A DNA stretch of 64,000 nucleotides. Source: Chitinophaga ginsengisegetis (GTDB taxonomy: Bacteria > Bacteroidota > Bacteroidia > Chitinophagales > Chitinophagaceae). The DNA lies in the NCBI RefSeq assembly GCF_900168065.1, contig NZ_FUZZ01000002.1, forward strand, positions 806,001 to 870,000. The letters are read 5' to 3'. How positions within the stretch are numbered: position 1 is the stretch's first letter; each line of letters opens with the position of its first letter. Below the pieces are notes generated by a model. It was not told where the DNA came from and did not search any database. It saw only the letters and a program-made list of their open reading frames with translations. Positions 51,481-59,697 of this stretch are shown piece after piece. A program made the position numbers and the translations under genes.

Positions 51481-52245
51481 CTATTCTCTGTCGAGGAACA
51501 GGTTAAAAGTATCTCCTCTCAGGCCAATACGCATGGCTTCCAGGGAAATTACTTCATTGGGAGCCAGGTTGCCCAGGTTGGCATTACAGCCTACCAGTTC
51601 CAGGAAGTAAAGCTGTTGGGCTTTCTGTGGCGCTTCCCAGATAATTTTTTCTGCGGGGATCTGTGTCAGGATTTCCTGTACCAGTCCTTCGCGTACTTCA
51701 CCGCTACCGCGGTAGATGCCCACGTTGCCGCTTTCACGGGCTTCTGCAATCACATAAGTGGCGCCGGCGGAGAGCTCAGCGCTCATCAGTTCAATCCACT
51801 TATAGGGAGGGATAATGTGCTCAGCATCTTTGGAGCCTACTTCGCTCAATACCAGCCCTATTTTCGCCAGTTTTTCAATATAGCCGCATTTTTCCGCATG
51901 CGGGATAGTGATAGAGCCGTCGGAAACTTCCATGTAGCTGATACCGTAATCTTTTACCACTTTGATGTATTCTTCAAACTGGTTGCGGATTACAAAGGCT
52001 TCGAACAGGGTTCCGCCAAAGTATACGGGAATGTTTGCCGACTGGTAAAGTTCAATTTTTGCGCGCAGGTTGGGCGTAACGTAAGCAGTGCCAAAACCCA
52101 GTTTCAGGATATCAATGTGAGGACCTGCTGCGGATAAAAAATTTCGTGCTTCTTCCAAACTCAGCCCTTTGTCCATTACCATAGTCAGTCCATGTGTACG
52201 GGGCTTCTTTGTCCTTTCCGGGATTTGTGTCAGATTAAAATTCAT
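51481..52245 (-). CDS. comA: phosphosulfolactate synthase
   Basis: Adds sulfite to phosphoenolpyruvate to give (R)-phosphosulfolactate. The 254-aa TIM-barrel protein matches the ComA family: KPRTHGLTMVMDKGLSLEEA, HIDILKLGFGTAY, VYFGGTLFEAFVIRNQ, YMEVSDGSITIPHAEK and VIAEARESGNVGIYRGSGEVR. In methanogens this starts coenzyme M synthesis; in Bacteroidota it is thought to supply sulfolactate or cysteate, possibly for sulfonolipids (inference). A possible -7 box TATTTTTG lies at 52387-52380. Confidence 0.92.
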   Translation of the reverse strand: MNFNLTQIPERTKKPRTHGLTMVMDKGLSLEEARNFLSAAGPHIDILKLGFGTAYVTPNLRAKIELYQSANIPVYFGGTLFEAFVIRNQFEEYIKVVKDYGISYMEVSDGSITIPHAEKCGYIEKLAKIGLVLSEVGSKDAEHIIPPYKWIELMSAELSAGATYVIAEARESGNVGIYRGSGEVREGLVQEILTQIPAEKIIWEAPQKAQQLYFLELVGCNANLGNLAPNEVISLEAMRIGLRGDTFNLFLDRE

Positions 52246-52379
52246 TTGAAATATTTTTATCTTCTTATTGGTCAGTAAAACACATACTAATTTTCGCCAG
52301 GCACTTCGGGATAGCGTAGATGCAATTTTAGTAACCGGAAATACTATTGACTTTTGTCCATGACAATTAAAAGCCGGCG

Positions 52380-52387
52380 CAAAAATA
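52380..52387 (-). promoter_or_regulatory. possible -7 promoter box of comA
   Basis: TATTTTTG on the minus strand, about 135 bp upstream of the comA start; no -33 element was seen. Confidence 0.35.
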
Positions 52388-52425
52388 AGAAGTATACTTT
52401 ATTTTATTAAAGTAAATAACACTGG

Positions 52426-53847
52426 TTAACGTTTGCGGCGATATTGGGCGATCAGATCAACCACACTCACATGCTGTAACACAGCAGGGTCAAGCTCTAC
52501 GAGCTTTTTAACAATCTTTGGGGCCTGTTGCAGGGCTGTTTCCAGGTGCAGTAACCCTTCTTTTGTTTTACCCATAGCTATCAGGATAGCCGCCCGGTAA
52601 TAGATAAAAATGGGTTTGCGGCCGGCCTTTTCCTCTGCTATGGCCAATTGTACGAGGGCTTCCTCAAGGAATCCGGATACATACAGTCCCTTTAACAGTT
52701 CCTGCCAGGTAACAGCGCTTTTGGGCCTGGTACGTACGGCATTCATGAAATGAACCAGTGCATCCTTGTTCTTTCCAAGCTCCAGGTAGCATTCACCCAG
52801 GCTCATATTATACTCTGCGTTGGTTTTATTTATTTTCAGTGCGCTCAGTAACGATTTGGCGGCATTTTCCCAGTTGGCTTCCATCATATAGGCCACCGCA
52901 ATCTTGTAGTACAGCTTATCATCGCTGGGGCTCAGATGCGAGGCTTTACGGTAATAATAACGCGCCTGGGTAAATTTGCGTTGTCTTTCGTAACAATGGC
53001 CGATGGCTTCATAGATGACATCCTCCGGCTTGGCTATTTCCAGGTGTTTCTGGAGCACTTCTATGGCTTCGGCATACTTACGCAGGCGGATATACGCATC
53101 GCCCATATTACGGTAGGCATAATCGAATTTCTCATCAATGGCTACTGCGTATTGATATGCATCGATCGCCTTCTCGTATAACTTCAGTCCCTGGAACGCT
53201 GTACCCAGGTTAAACCAGGCCAGCTGGTTATAGGGATGCTCGTCGATAATGGCGCTGTGCAAACGGATGCTCTCTTCATTGCGACCGGTAAATTCTGTCC
53301 AGAAACAGATTTTATGCAATGCTTCTTCACTGGTAGGATCGTATTCCAGCGCCAGTTTCAGGCAATCGAATACTTTTTCAAATTCCTCCCAGTCGTCGTA
53401 TACATCGGCCAGTTCCAGCAATAATTCCGTCCTGTCTTCTCCCGAAAACTGTTCAATCTGTTCTTCCAGCACAGCAGCTGCCTTCTGGTGCTGGTTCAGC
53501 GCCAGGTAAACGTCTGTTTGCAGTATATAAAGATTGATATCAGTACGGTCCAGCACTTCTGCTTTTTCCAGCAAATCCAATGCTTCCTTGTATTTTTTGG
53601 TTTCTATCAGTAAGTTGGCCTTTTTGAGAAGTAGAGTGGAGGAATAAGGGAATTGTTCGATGGCTATTTCTGCCGCCTGCAATGCGATCGGCATTTCGTC
53701 ATGCTCGTCATAATAGTCTATGATCTGCTCAAATGAATCTTCGTCCAGAAAAGAATGAGACTTACCAGCCCTGAGGTTTTCAAACTGCTGCAACAAGTCT
53801 CTCAGATCATCAAAATCCTCGTTTAAAAATGAAAAGTCTTTACTCAT
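52426..53847 (-). CDS. tetratricopeptide-repeat protein
   Basis: A 473-aa soluble protein made of about 11 TPR pairs (YKEALDLLEKAEVLDRTD; LAWFNLGTAFQGLKLYEKAIDAYQYAVAI; YYKIAVAYMMEANWENAAKSL). The acidic N-terminus (MSKDFSFLNEDFDDLRDLLQQF) is not a signal peptide, so it is cytoplasmic. A start 11 codons upstream is open but unlikely. Common in Bacteroidota; partner unknown. Confidence 0.88.
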   Translation of the reverse strand: MSKDFSFLNEDFDDLRDLLQQFENLRAGKSHSFLDEDSFEQIIDYYDEHDEMPIALQAAEIAIEQFPYSSTLLLKKANLLIETKKYKEALDLLEKAEVLDRTDINLYILQTDVYLALNQHQKAAAVLEEQIEQFSGEDRTELLLELADVYDDWEEFEKVFDCLKLALEYDPTSEEALHKICFWTEFTGRNEESIRLHSAIIDEHPYNQLAWFNLGTAFQGLKLYEKAIDAYQYAVAIDEKFDYAYRNMGDAYIRLRKYAEAIEVLQKHLEIAKPEDVIYEAIGHCYERQRKFTQARYYYRKASHLSPSDDKLYYKIAVAYMMEANWENAAKSLLSALKINKTNAEYNMSLGECYLELGKNKDALVHFMNAVRTRPKSAVTWQELLKGLYVSGFLEEALVQLAIAEEKAGRKPIFIYYRAAILIAMGKTKEGLLHLETALQQAPKIVKKLVELDPAVLQHVSVVDLIAQYRRKR

Positions 53848-53981
53848 TACTGTAAATATAGTACTTTTATTTATGCCCAAATATGGGGTGGATTCTATGT
53901 GCTAAAAAATTTTTAACAATTCTTTGTGATTTCTTCGTATCTTGCGTTAAGAATATGTTATATAATATATCAAAAAGTTTG

Positions 53982-53989
53982 TACATTTG
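53982..53989 (+). promoter_or_regulatory. -7 promoter box of the small secreted protein gene
   Basis: TACATTTG matches TAnnTTTG and ends 7 bp before the ATG, so the leader would be very short. Confidence 0.5.
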
Positions 53990-53996
53990 TGTTACA

Positions 53997-54410
53997 ATGA
54001 AAGCGAAAACATACATATCACGCACCTTTTCATTGTCTTGCTTGTTAGCGGGCGCATTAGCGTTTTTTGCTCTCAATGCGGCGGCAAATAATGGCTTTTT
54101 GCCCACCGATAATAACAAAGACAAAGTGAAAAAAACAGCTGACAGCCAACATTTTGTGCTGAATACAGCTATGCCCAAAACCAATCTGAGCCTCGACGCT
54201 GGCTACCGCTTTTCCGGTACCTTCAACTCAGACTTTAAGTTTACTACTACCAATAACTATAATAACGTCATTAACCTGAAAGCGGTGATGACCTATACGA
54301 AAGGTAATGTCACTTATGTAGTACCATCCAATGTCCAGGTGCAATCACAACCTCCTGGAAACATGAACTTTCAGAAACTGCAGATTATTCTGCCGCTTAA
54401 GAAAGGGTAA
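53997..54410 (+). CDS. small secreted protein of unknown function
   Basis: A 137-aa protein with signal peptide 1-30 (SLSCLLAGALAFFALNAAA) and a mature domain rich in Asn, Thr and beta strands (FKFTTTNNYNNVINLKAVMTY; YVVPSNVQVQSQPPGN). No family recognised. The frame is open further upstream but the ATG at 53997 follows a good promoter and begins a clear signal peptide. It is monocistronic, ending in a strong hairpin terminator. Confidence 0.75.
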   Translation: MKAKTYISRTFSLSCLLAGALAFFALNAAANNGFLPTDNNKDKVKKTADSQHFVLNTAMPKTNLSLDAGYRFSGTFNSDFKFTTTNNYNNVINLKAVMTYTKGNVTYVVPSNVQVQSQPPGNMNFQKLQIILPLKKG

Positions 54411-54439
54411 TAAACTTAACGTTTCTTCAATTACAATAT

Positions 54440-54486
54440 GGGCCGGTTAAAAAGTTAAACAGCTTTTTAACCGGTCCTTTTTTTGG
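54440..54486. terminator. bidirectional terminator
   Basis: A stem of about 14 bp (from 54441 and from 54463) followed by seven T, between the convergent small secreted protein and GLPGLI-like genes. Confidence 0.85.
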
Positions 54487-54489
54487 GCG

Positions 54490-55137
54490 TTACATATTCT
54501 GCAATTCCTTCTGACTCACTTCCTTATAGCCCGTTTTAGGCACATCAAAATAAGAAGCAGGAATCGGGTATAATTCTATCTTCACCGCTACTACCCTGGT
54601 TTTAGATCCTGTTTTGGTAATAATCTCAAATTCCAGCGGAATTCCCTTCAGGTTCACAAAGCGACGGTTATACTGCTTATTCTCCGGCACCAGGTCGAGC
54701 GCATAATATACCTCAAAGGTTTTACCATCGGGCATGGTACCAATCGCTTTCCTGCAATCGTAGCCCGCCACCTTTTTGGTTTCAGACTGGTCCTCGAACC
54801 GGATACTTTCGTATTGCTTCAGGTCCTTCTGGTATTGCTCTTTCCCGGCGCGTATCAGGTACTTATTCCCATGCTGATCTATCAGCGTGGTCATTGTTTC
54901 TGCTTTGCTGTTGATCAGGTAAGTGTAGTGAACAATATTGAAATTCATATCAATCCTGCTCAGTGGCCCACGCATATATTGGGTGAAGGTGCTGCCTTCC
55001 AGCATGGCATCCATCTGCAGTTGCTCTGGCGGCAGTTCCATTTTGTAAACAATCTTTGCATCTGAAATAACACGCTGCGCCAGCAGTGAGCCGGTGCTAC
55101 ACAGGAAGGTAAAAGTTAATAACAACCGATATAACAT
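54490..55137 (-). CDS. GLPGLI/DUF4412-like periplasmic protein
   Basis: A 215-aa exported protein with signal peptide 1-20 (LTFTFLCSTGSLLAQ). The pattern AKIVYKMELPPEQ, YLINSKAETMTTLIDQHGNKY, ETKKVAGYDCRKAIG and NLKGIPLEFEI resembles the GLPGLI and DUF4412 families of Bacteroidota envelope proteins; function unknown. It lies 40 bp downstream of the enoyl-CoA hydratase gene and may share its transcript. Confidence 0.72.
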   Translation of the reverse strand: MLYRLLLTFTFLCSTGSLLAQRVISDAKIVYKMELPPEQLQMDAMLEGSTFTQYMRGPLSRIDMNFNIVHYTYLINSKAETMTTLIDQHGNKYLIRAGKEQYQKDLKQYESIRFEDQSETKKVAGYDCRKAIGTMPDGKTFEVYYALDLVPENKQYNRRFVNLKGIPLEFEIITKTGSKTRVVAVKIELYPIPASYFDVPKTGYKEVSQKELQNM

Positions 55138-55177
55138 AGTGTGGTGTATTAATAATAAAATGGCAATCAGTGACCCA

Positions 55178-55957
55178 TTACCAGTTAAGCTTCTCTTTGT
55201 TTAAAAACGCGGCTATTCCGCGTTTACAGTCATCATGGCCGCGGGTGGCAGCATTCAGTATGGCTGCGTGCGCCAACCCTTCCGCTACCGGTAAGTCCAA
55301 CACTGTGCCAATCAATTTTTTGGTCACCTTCAGGGAATTGGCAGAAGCTTCATTACATAGGCTGGCAGCCACTTTCGCTACTTTTTGGGCTATTTCTGAC
55401 GCGGGTACCACCGCTGTGATCAGGCCATCGGCAGCCGCTTTTTCAGCCGTTACCAGTTTACCGGTCAACAATAGCTCCCGGGAGCGGCCCTCTCCTATTT
55501 TACGAACCAGGAAAACAGCCACCAGGGCAGGAATAAACCCGATTTTTACCTCAGTATATCCCATCAGCGCTTCAGGGACTGCGTAACTGAGGTCGCACAG
55601 GGTCACCAACCCGCAACCACCGGCAACAGCATGCCCTTCCACCTGGCCAATCACTATCTTATCAAGATCATAAATCTCCCGGAATAACTGCATCAGTTCC
55701 CGGGAATCAGCGAGATTTTCATCATAGGTATTTTGCTGCAGCTGCTGCAGGTATTCGAGATCGGCGCCTGCACAGAAAGCCTCCCCGTTCCCCTTCAGCA
55801 CTACTACTTTCACGGCTTCATCGGCAGCCGCCGCACGGAATGCGGCACGGAGTTCTGCTACCATTGGCCCGTTGAGCGCATTACGCTTCTCCGGCCGGTT
55901 CAGGGCGATGGTGGCTACCCGTTCCGCTACAGTATACTGGATAAAAGAAAATGCCAT
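55178..55957 (-). CDS. enoyl-CoA hydratase/isomerase family protein
   Basis: A 259-aa crotonase-fold enzyme. The oxyanion-hole motifs NRPEKRNALNGPMVAEL and KGNGEAFCAGADLEYL, then GHAVAGGCGLVTLCDLSYA, are intact; the position of the hydratase Glu is occupied in MGYTEVKIGFIPA. It could be a methylglutaconyl-CoA or short-chain enoyl-CoA hydratase; the sequence does not settle this. Located between pafA-like and GLPGLI-like genes, all minus strand. Confidence 0.9.
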   Translation of the reverse strand: MAFSFIQYTVAERVATIALNRPEKRNALNGPMVAELRAAFRAAAADEAVKVVVLKGNGEAFCAGADLEYLQQLQQNTYDENLADSRELMQLFREIYDLDKIVIGQVEGHAVAGGCGLVTLCDLSYAVPEALMGYTEVKIGFIPALVAVFLVRKIGEGRSRELLLTGKLVTAEKAAADGLITAVVPASEIAQKVAKVAASLCNEASANSLKVTKKLIGTVLDLPVAEGLAHAAILNAATRGHDDCKRGIAAFLNKEKLNW

Positions 55958-56005
55958 AAACAAAGAATTATAAGCCTTGTTTATGGCAATCTAAGCAAAA
56001 AAAAT

Positions 56006-57661
56006 TTAATGGGTAATCTCCTGTATTACCTGACCTACATTACCGCTAGGCATCTGGATATGCAGCAAAGCAGCCAGGGTAGGCGTAATATCCGTCATAC
56101 CTACTGTACGGTTGGTTTTACCCGGACGAACGCCCCAGCCCATCCATACCAGCGGGATATGCGCATCATAAGGGTACCATAATCCGTGGGTAGTTCCCAC
56201 ATTGCCACCATCGATATAACCCGGTGTTAGTACGACCTGTATGTCGCCGCTCCTTTTAGTATTAAAACCGTTAGACAGCATGGTACGCATGGGTTCCGGC
56301 AAGGTGGTGCCCATGAGGTTATCTATGGAAAAGGCTTTGGCAATAGCAGGTGATTTCAGCAGTTCCCGGATCATAAACTGCCGGATGTCTGCCTCACTTT
56401 TACCTGCCTGCTCAATAGCATCATGGTTCAGCCAAAACTGGTAATTATCGGCGCCTTTCACCACATTTTTCACTCCAAACTTCGCCGCTACCTGGTCGTT
56501 CAGGGAGGCCACGGCAGCTTTATCGTCCCAGGCGCCGCCCGGTAGCTTGTTTTCTGCCATGAATCCGGGTACATGCGCTACGCCATGATCTGCTGTGATA
56601 AAGAACAGGTATTGCCCCTTGCCTACTTTCGCATCGAGGTAGGTGAAGAATGCGGCCAGGTCCTGGTCCAGGCGCAGATAAGTATCTTCTGCTTCTATTG
56701 AATTGGGGCCGAACTGGTGACCTACATAATCAGGGGAAGAAAGACTGATAGCCAGCAAATCCGTTACCGGACCTTTTCCCAGGCCATAAGCTTCCATTGC
56801 TTTTTTGGCAAATTCCAGCGTCATGGTATTACCATAGGGAGAAGCCGAAATAGCCGTATTGGCGATTTCCGACAGGTTATGCGGGAAGGAGGTGTTAGTG
56901 GCATTTTTATATTTTCCTTCGTAAGGCTTTTCATCGGCCGTACTAAGGGTATAGGTAGAAACAGGATACAGCGTGGTCCATGGTTTGCTGAGATATTGCT
57001 GCGGGAATTTCTGCTGGTTAAATTCCTGCGCCCATACAGGCAGTTCATTCATGTAGTAAGTGCTGCTCACCCAGTTACCGGTGCCGGCATCATACCAGAA
57101 AGCCGCATTGGCACTGTGTCCCGCAGGAAGAATAGCGCCGCGGTCTTTAATCGCTACACCTATCACCTTACTCTGGAAATTATTGGATAACTTCAACTCG
57201 TCGCCGATGGTGGTTACCAGCATATTCCGGGGGCTCATTTTACCGGCGGCGGAAGAGCTGCCAACGGTTGTTACCGTGGTATCTTCTGCGCAGTACATAG
57301 TACGCCCCAGTTCGGGACTGTACCAGGTGTTGCCGATAATACCGTGGATAGCAGGCACAGAGCCCGTATACACACAGGTGTGACCGCAGGCAGTGATAGT
57401 AGGTGTGTAATTGATCAATGTGTTTTCGCAGGAAAAACCGTCCTGCAGTAAACGCTTAAAGCCACCGGCGCCATACCTGCCGGCATAGCGGTACAGGTAG
57501 TCCCACCGCATCTGGTCTACTACCATGCCTACAATGAGTTTGGGACGGGCTGTCGTGTTGGTGTTTTTAGCAGGGGAAAGCGGCTTTGGAGCAGCGTTCT
57601 GCGCTTGGCCGGCCGTAGCAGATAACAGGAATGCAGCTGCCAGGAAATGTGTAAATTTCAT
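56006..57661 (-). CDS. PafA-like secreted alkaline phosphatase
   Basis: A 551-aa exported phosphatase. Signal peptide 1-20. Residues match the Elizabethkingia PafA active site: metal ligand Asp49 (VVDQMRWDYL), nucleophile Thr90 (PTITACGHT), Asn111 (GIIGNTWY) and the phosphate clamp Lys172/Arg174 (IKDRGAILPAGHS). Further zinc ligands are in TADHGVAHVPGF and the final THGLWYPYD. The Lys/Arg pair indicates phosphate monoesterase rather than diesterase activity. It probably supplies phosphate from organic esters in the periplasm. A -7 box TACATTTG lies at 57753-57746. Confidence 0.93.
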   Translation of the reverse strand: MKFTHFLAAAFLLSATAGQAQNAAPKPLSPAKNTNTTARPKLIVGMVVDQMRWDYLYRYAGRYGAGGFKRLLQDGFSCENTLINYTPTITACGHTCVYTGSVPAIHGIIGNTWYSPELGRTMYCAEDTTVTTVGSSSAAGKMSPRNMLVTTIGDELKLSNNFQSKVIGVAIKDRGAILPAGHSANAAFWYDAGTGNWVSSTYYMNELPVWAQEFNQQKFPQQYLSKPWTTLYPVSTYTLSTADEKPYEGKYKNATNTSFPHNLSEIANTAISASPYGNTMTLEFAKKAMEAYGLGKGPVTDLLAISLSSPDYVGHQFGPNSIEAEDTYLRLDQDLAAFFTYLDAKVGKGQYLFFITADHGVAHVPGFMAENKLPGGAWDDKAAVASLNDQVAAKFGVKNVVKGADNYQFWLNHDAIEQAGKSEADIRQFMIRELLKSPAIAKAFSIDNLMGTTLPEPMRTMLSNGFNTKRSGDIQVVLTPGYIDGGNVGTTHGLWYPYDAHIPLVWMGWGVRPGKTNRTVGMTDITPTLAALLHIQMPSGNVGQVIQEITH

Positions 57662-57745
57662 TAGATTGTAATAATTTAAAAGTCACTGTAACACAACAAG
57701 ATAGACTGTCATGTTGCATCAATAAATGCATAAAATGGCTTGCGC

Positions 57746-57790
57746 CAAATGTAAACCAAGTTTACAAAAAGTAATATTTTAATACCTTTG
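57746..57790. promoter_or_regulatory. divergent -7 boxes for pafA-like and alpha-oxoamine synthase genes
   Basis: Minus-strand TACATTTG (57753-57746) and plus-strand TACCTTTG (57783-57790) both match TAnnTTTG and point to the two divergent genes. Confidence 0.55.
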
Positions 57791-57835
57791 TGTCCATTTT
57801 AAATGGAATGAATTAACCATTACATAATATATCGT

Positions 57836-59077
57836 ATGGATATTTTCGAGAAACTGCTGAAACATCTGGGCCCTATCGGGGAACATTCAGACAGAGCCCA
57901 CGGCTATTTTGCCTTTCCTAAACTGGAAGGAGAAATAGGCCCCCGCATGAACTTCCGGGGTAATGAAAAGATTGTATGGAGCCTGAACAACTATCTGGGT
58001 TTGGCCAACCACCCGGAGGTGCGCGCTACCGACGCCAAAGCTGCTGCAGACTTTGGAATGGCGTCTCCGATGGGAGCGCGTATGATGAGCGGAAATACCA
58101 ACTACCATGAGCAGCTGGAAAATGAGCTGTCTGATTACATGGGTAAAGAAGCGACTACCTTACTGAACTACGGCTACCAGGGCATCATGAGTGCCATTGA
58201 TGCGATAGTAGGCCGCAGGGATGTAATTGTGTATGACGCAGAGTGCCACGCCAGTATCCTGGATGGTTTACGCCTGCACCCCGGCAAACGTTATGTGTTC
58301 AAGCATAACGATATGGAAGATTTCGACAAGCAGATGAAACGTGCAACTGAACTGGCTAAAACCCAGGGTGGTGGTATACTTGTGGTAACAGAAGGCGTGT
58401 TTGGCATGGCCGGCGACCAGGGTAAACTGAAGGAAATTGCTGCGTTTAAAGATAAATATGAGTTCCGCCTGCTGGTTGATGATGCCCACGGCTTTGGAAC
58501 AATGGGTAAAACCGGCGCCGGTACCGGCGAAGAACAGGGCGTTCAGGATAAGATCGACCTGCTGTTCAATACTTTTGCAAAATCCGGTGCATCTATCGGC
58601 GCTTTCATCAGCGGCGAAAAACAGATCATCAACTACCTGCGCTATAACATGCGCTCCCAGATCTTCGCTAAATCTATTCCGTTACCAATCGTTATCGGTC
58701 ACCTGAAACGTGTGCAGCTGATGCGTCAGCATCCTGAAATGAAAGTGAAGCTGTGGGATAATGTGAATAAACTGCAGAATGGTCTGAAAGAACGTGGATT
58801 CAATATCGGCAGAACCAATTCACCGGTAACGCCTATCTACCTGCAGGGCGATATTCCTGAAGCTACTGCGATGTGCCTGGATCTGCGCGAAAACTATAAC
58901 ATCTTCTGTTCTATCGTGGTATACCCAGTTATTCCAAAAGGACAGATCATTTATCGCCTGATCCCAACCGCTGCACACAGCGATGAGGATATTGAACTTA
59001 CCCTCAAGGCATTCAGCGAAACCAAAGCAAAACTGGATGAGAAAGTTTACCAGGTAGCGGAAATCCCGATGGTATAA
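57836..59077 (+). CDS. alpha-oxoamine synthase family PLP enzyme
   Basis: A 413-aa fold-type I PLP enzyme of the group containing KBL, AONS, serine palmitoyltransferase and cysteate acyltransferase. Visible motifs are WSLNNYLGLANHPEV, DAECHASILDGLRL, LLVDDAHGFGTMGKTGAG and the PLP lysine in NTFAKSGASIGAF. The N-terminus (MDIFEKLLKHLGPIGEHSDRA) differs from typical KBL or BioF. Given the ComA gene 6 kb away and the Bacteroidota background, a role in sphingolipid or sulfonolipid base formation is plausible but unproven. Confidence 0.88.
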   Translation: MDIFEKLLKHLGPIGEHSDRAHGYFAFPKLEGEIGPRMNFRGNEKIVWSLNNYLGLANHPEVRATDAKAAADFGMASPMGARMMSGNTNYHEQLENELSDYMGKEATTLLNYGYQGIMSAIDAIVGRRDVIVYDAECHASILDGLRLHPGKRYVFKHNDMEDFDKQMKRATELAKTQGGGILVVTEGVFGMAGDQGKLKEIAAFKDKYEFRLLVDDAHGFGTMGKTGAGTGEEQGVQDKIDLLFNTFAKSGASIGAFISGEKQIINYLRYNMRSQIFAKSIPLPIVIGHLKRVQLMRQHPEMKVKLWDNVNKLQNGLKERGFNIGRTNSPVTPIYLQGDIPEATAMCLDLRENYNIFCSIVVYPVIPKGQIIYRLIPTAAHSDEDIELTLKAFSETKAKLDEKVYQVAEIPMV

Positions 59078-59097
59078 CTGACACACACTATAATATT

Positions 59098-59128
59098 AAA
59101 AGCCTTCCTGCTTTCCAGGAAGGCTTTT
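59098..59128 (+). terminator. terminator of the alpha-oxoamine synthase gene
   Basis: Perfect stem AAAAGCCTTCCTG / CAGGAAGGCTTTT with a 5-nt loop and a short T run. Confidence 0.85.
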
Positions 59129-59194
59129 CTATTTAAAATGGGAAAAGGCCAGAGGGGTTATGGCAAAAGAAGGTACGGCAAAATAATCGGGAAA

Positions 59195-59385
59195 AACAAA
59201 AAGGGCTGATTTTACTCAGCCCTTTACTTCAAATCGTTCTTTCACTAGGTGTAATTTTTCATTAGATTTCATCAGGACATGGTAGAGAACAACTGGTTTT
59301 CATAGAAATTGGAATAACCAAGTGATTCCAAATATTTTATAAAAGTTCTTTTATTTTAATTCGGTCTTTTTATTCATCGATGCTT
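59195..59385 (-). ncRNA. candidate minus-strand small RNA
   Basis: A -7 box TATTTTTG (59395-59388) precedes about 185 nt that end in the stem AAGGGCTGA / TCAGCCCTT followed on this strand by TTTGTTTTT. An internal perfect 7-bp stem (59310-59316 with 59326-59332) is present. No open frame or known RNA family was recognised and no -33 element was found. Confidence 0.3.
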
Positions 59386-59478
59386 TCCAAAAATAGGTCA
59401 GATTTTACCAAAATCTATAACACATAAGTGGGATTTTGTTAATGGCTTGTTAAAGATTTATACTGCAACAATAAGTCA

Positions 59479-59507
59479 CCCGGATGCCGGGCCTGCCTCT
59501 TTTTTTC
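59479..59507 (+). terminator. terminator-like hairpin with T tract
   Basis: CCCGG-ATG-CCGGG (59479-59491) followed 8 bp later by seven T (59500-59506). No gene precedes it closely on this strand. Confidence 0.45.
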
Positions 59508-59561
59508 AAATCCGGTCAATAATTTTCCCTTTTGCGTAAGCCATTCCCGGGTATATCGTGG

Positions 59562-59569
59562 TAACTTTG
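59562..59569 (+). promoter_or_regulatory. -7 promoter box of the PepSY gene
   Basis: TAACTTTG matches TAnnTTTG; the leader to the GTG at 59698 would be about 120 nt and contain a mini-frame. Confidence 0.5.
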
Positions 59570-59605
59570 CGGCGGAAGCAATACATACTCAATCCTTTAA
59601 CCATT

Positions 59606-59659
59606 ATGGCGGTGACAAGGCAAGGCGGCAGAAGTGCCTATAGCACTTTCGTTAATTAG
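59606..59659 (+). CDS. possible 17-residue leader peptide
   Basis: ATG at 59606 to TAG at 59657-59659 encodes MAVTRQGGRSAYSTFVN, between the -7 box and the PepSY gene. A hairpin AGTGC-CTATA-GCACT (59633-59647) lies inside it. Could be a regulatory upstream frame or chance. Confidence 0.25.
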   Translation: MAVTRQGGRSAYSTFVN

Positions 59660-59697
59660 GCCCGGGTATATTTTTAAGTCAAACTGATAAGAAACAG

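Larger units (their letters stand above)
59078..59697. other. 620-bp intergenic region before the PepSY gene
   Basis: Holds the alpha-oxoamine synthase terminator (59098-59128), a second hairpin (59201-59224), a possible minus-strand small RNA, a terminator-like hairpin with T7 (59479-59507), an 11-bp direct repeat CCCGGGTATAT (59546-59556, 59661-59671), a -7 box (59562-59569) and a 17-codon mini-frame (59606-59659). Confidence 0.6.

Noticed and set aside
59195-59385. 6S RNA as identity of the candidate small RNA
   Set aside because: Length is similar, but the ends do not pair with each other and there is no long central-bubble hairpin.
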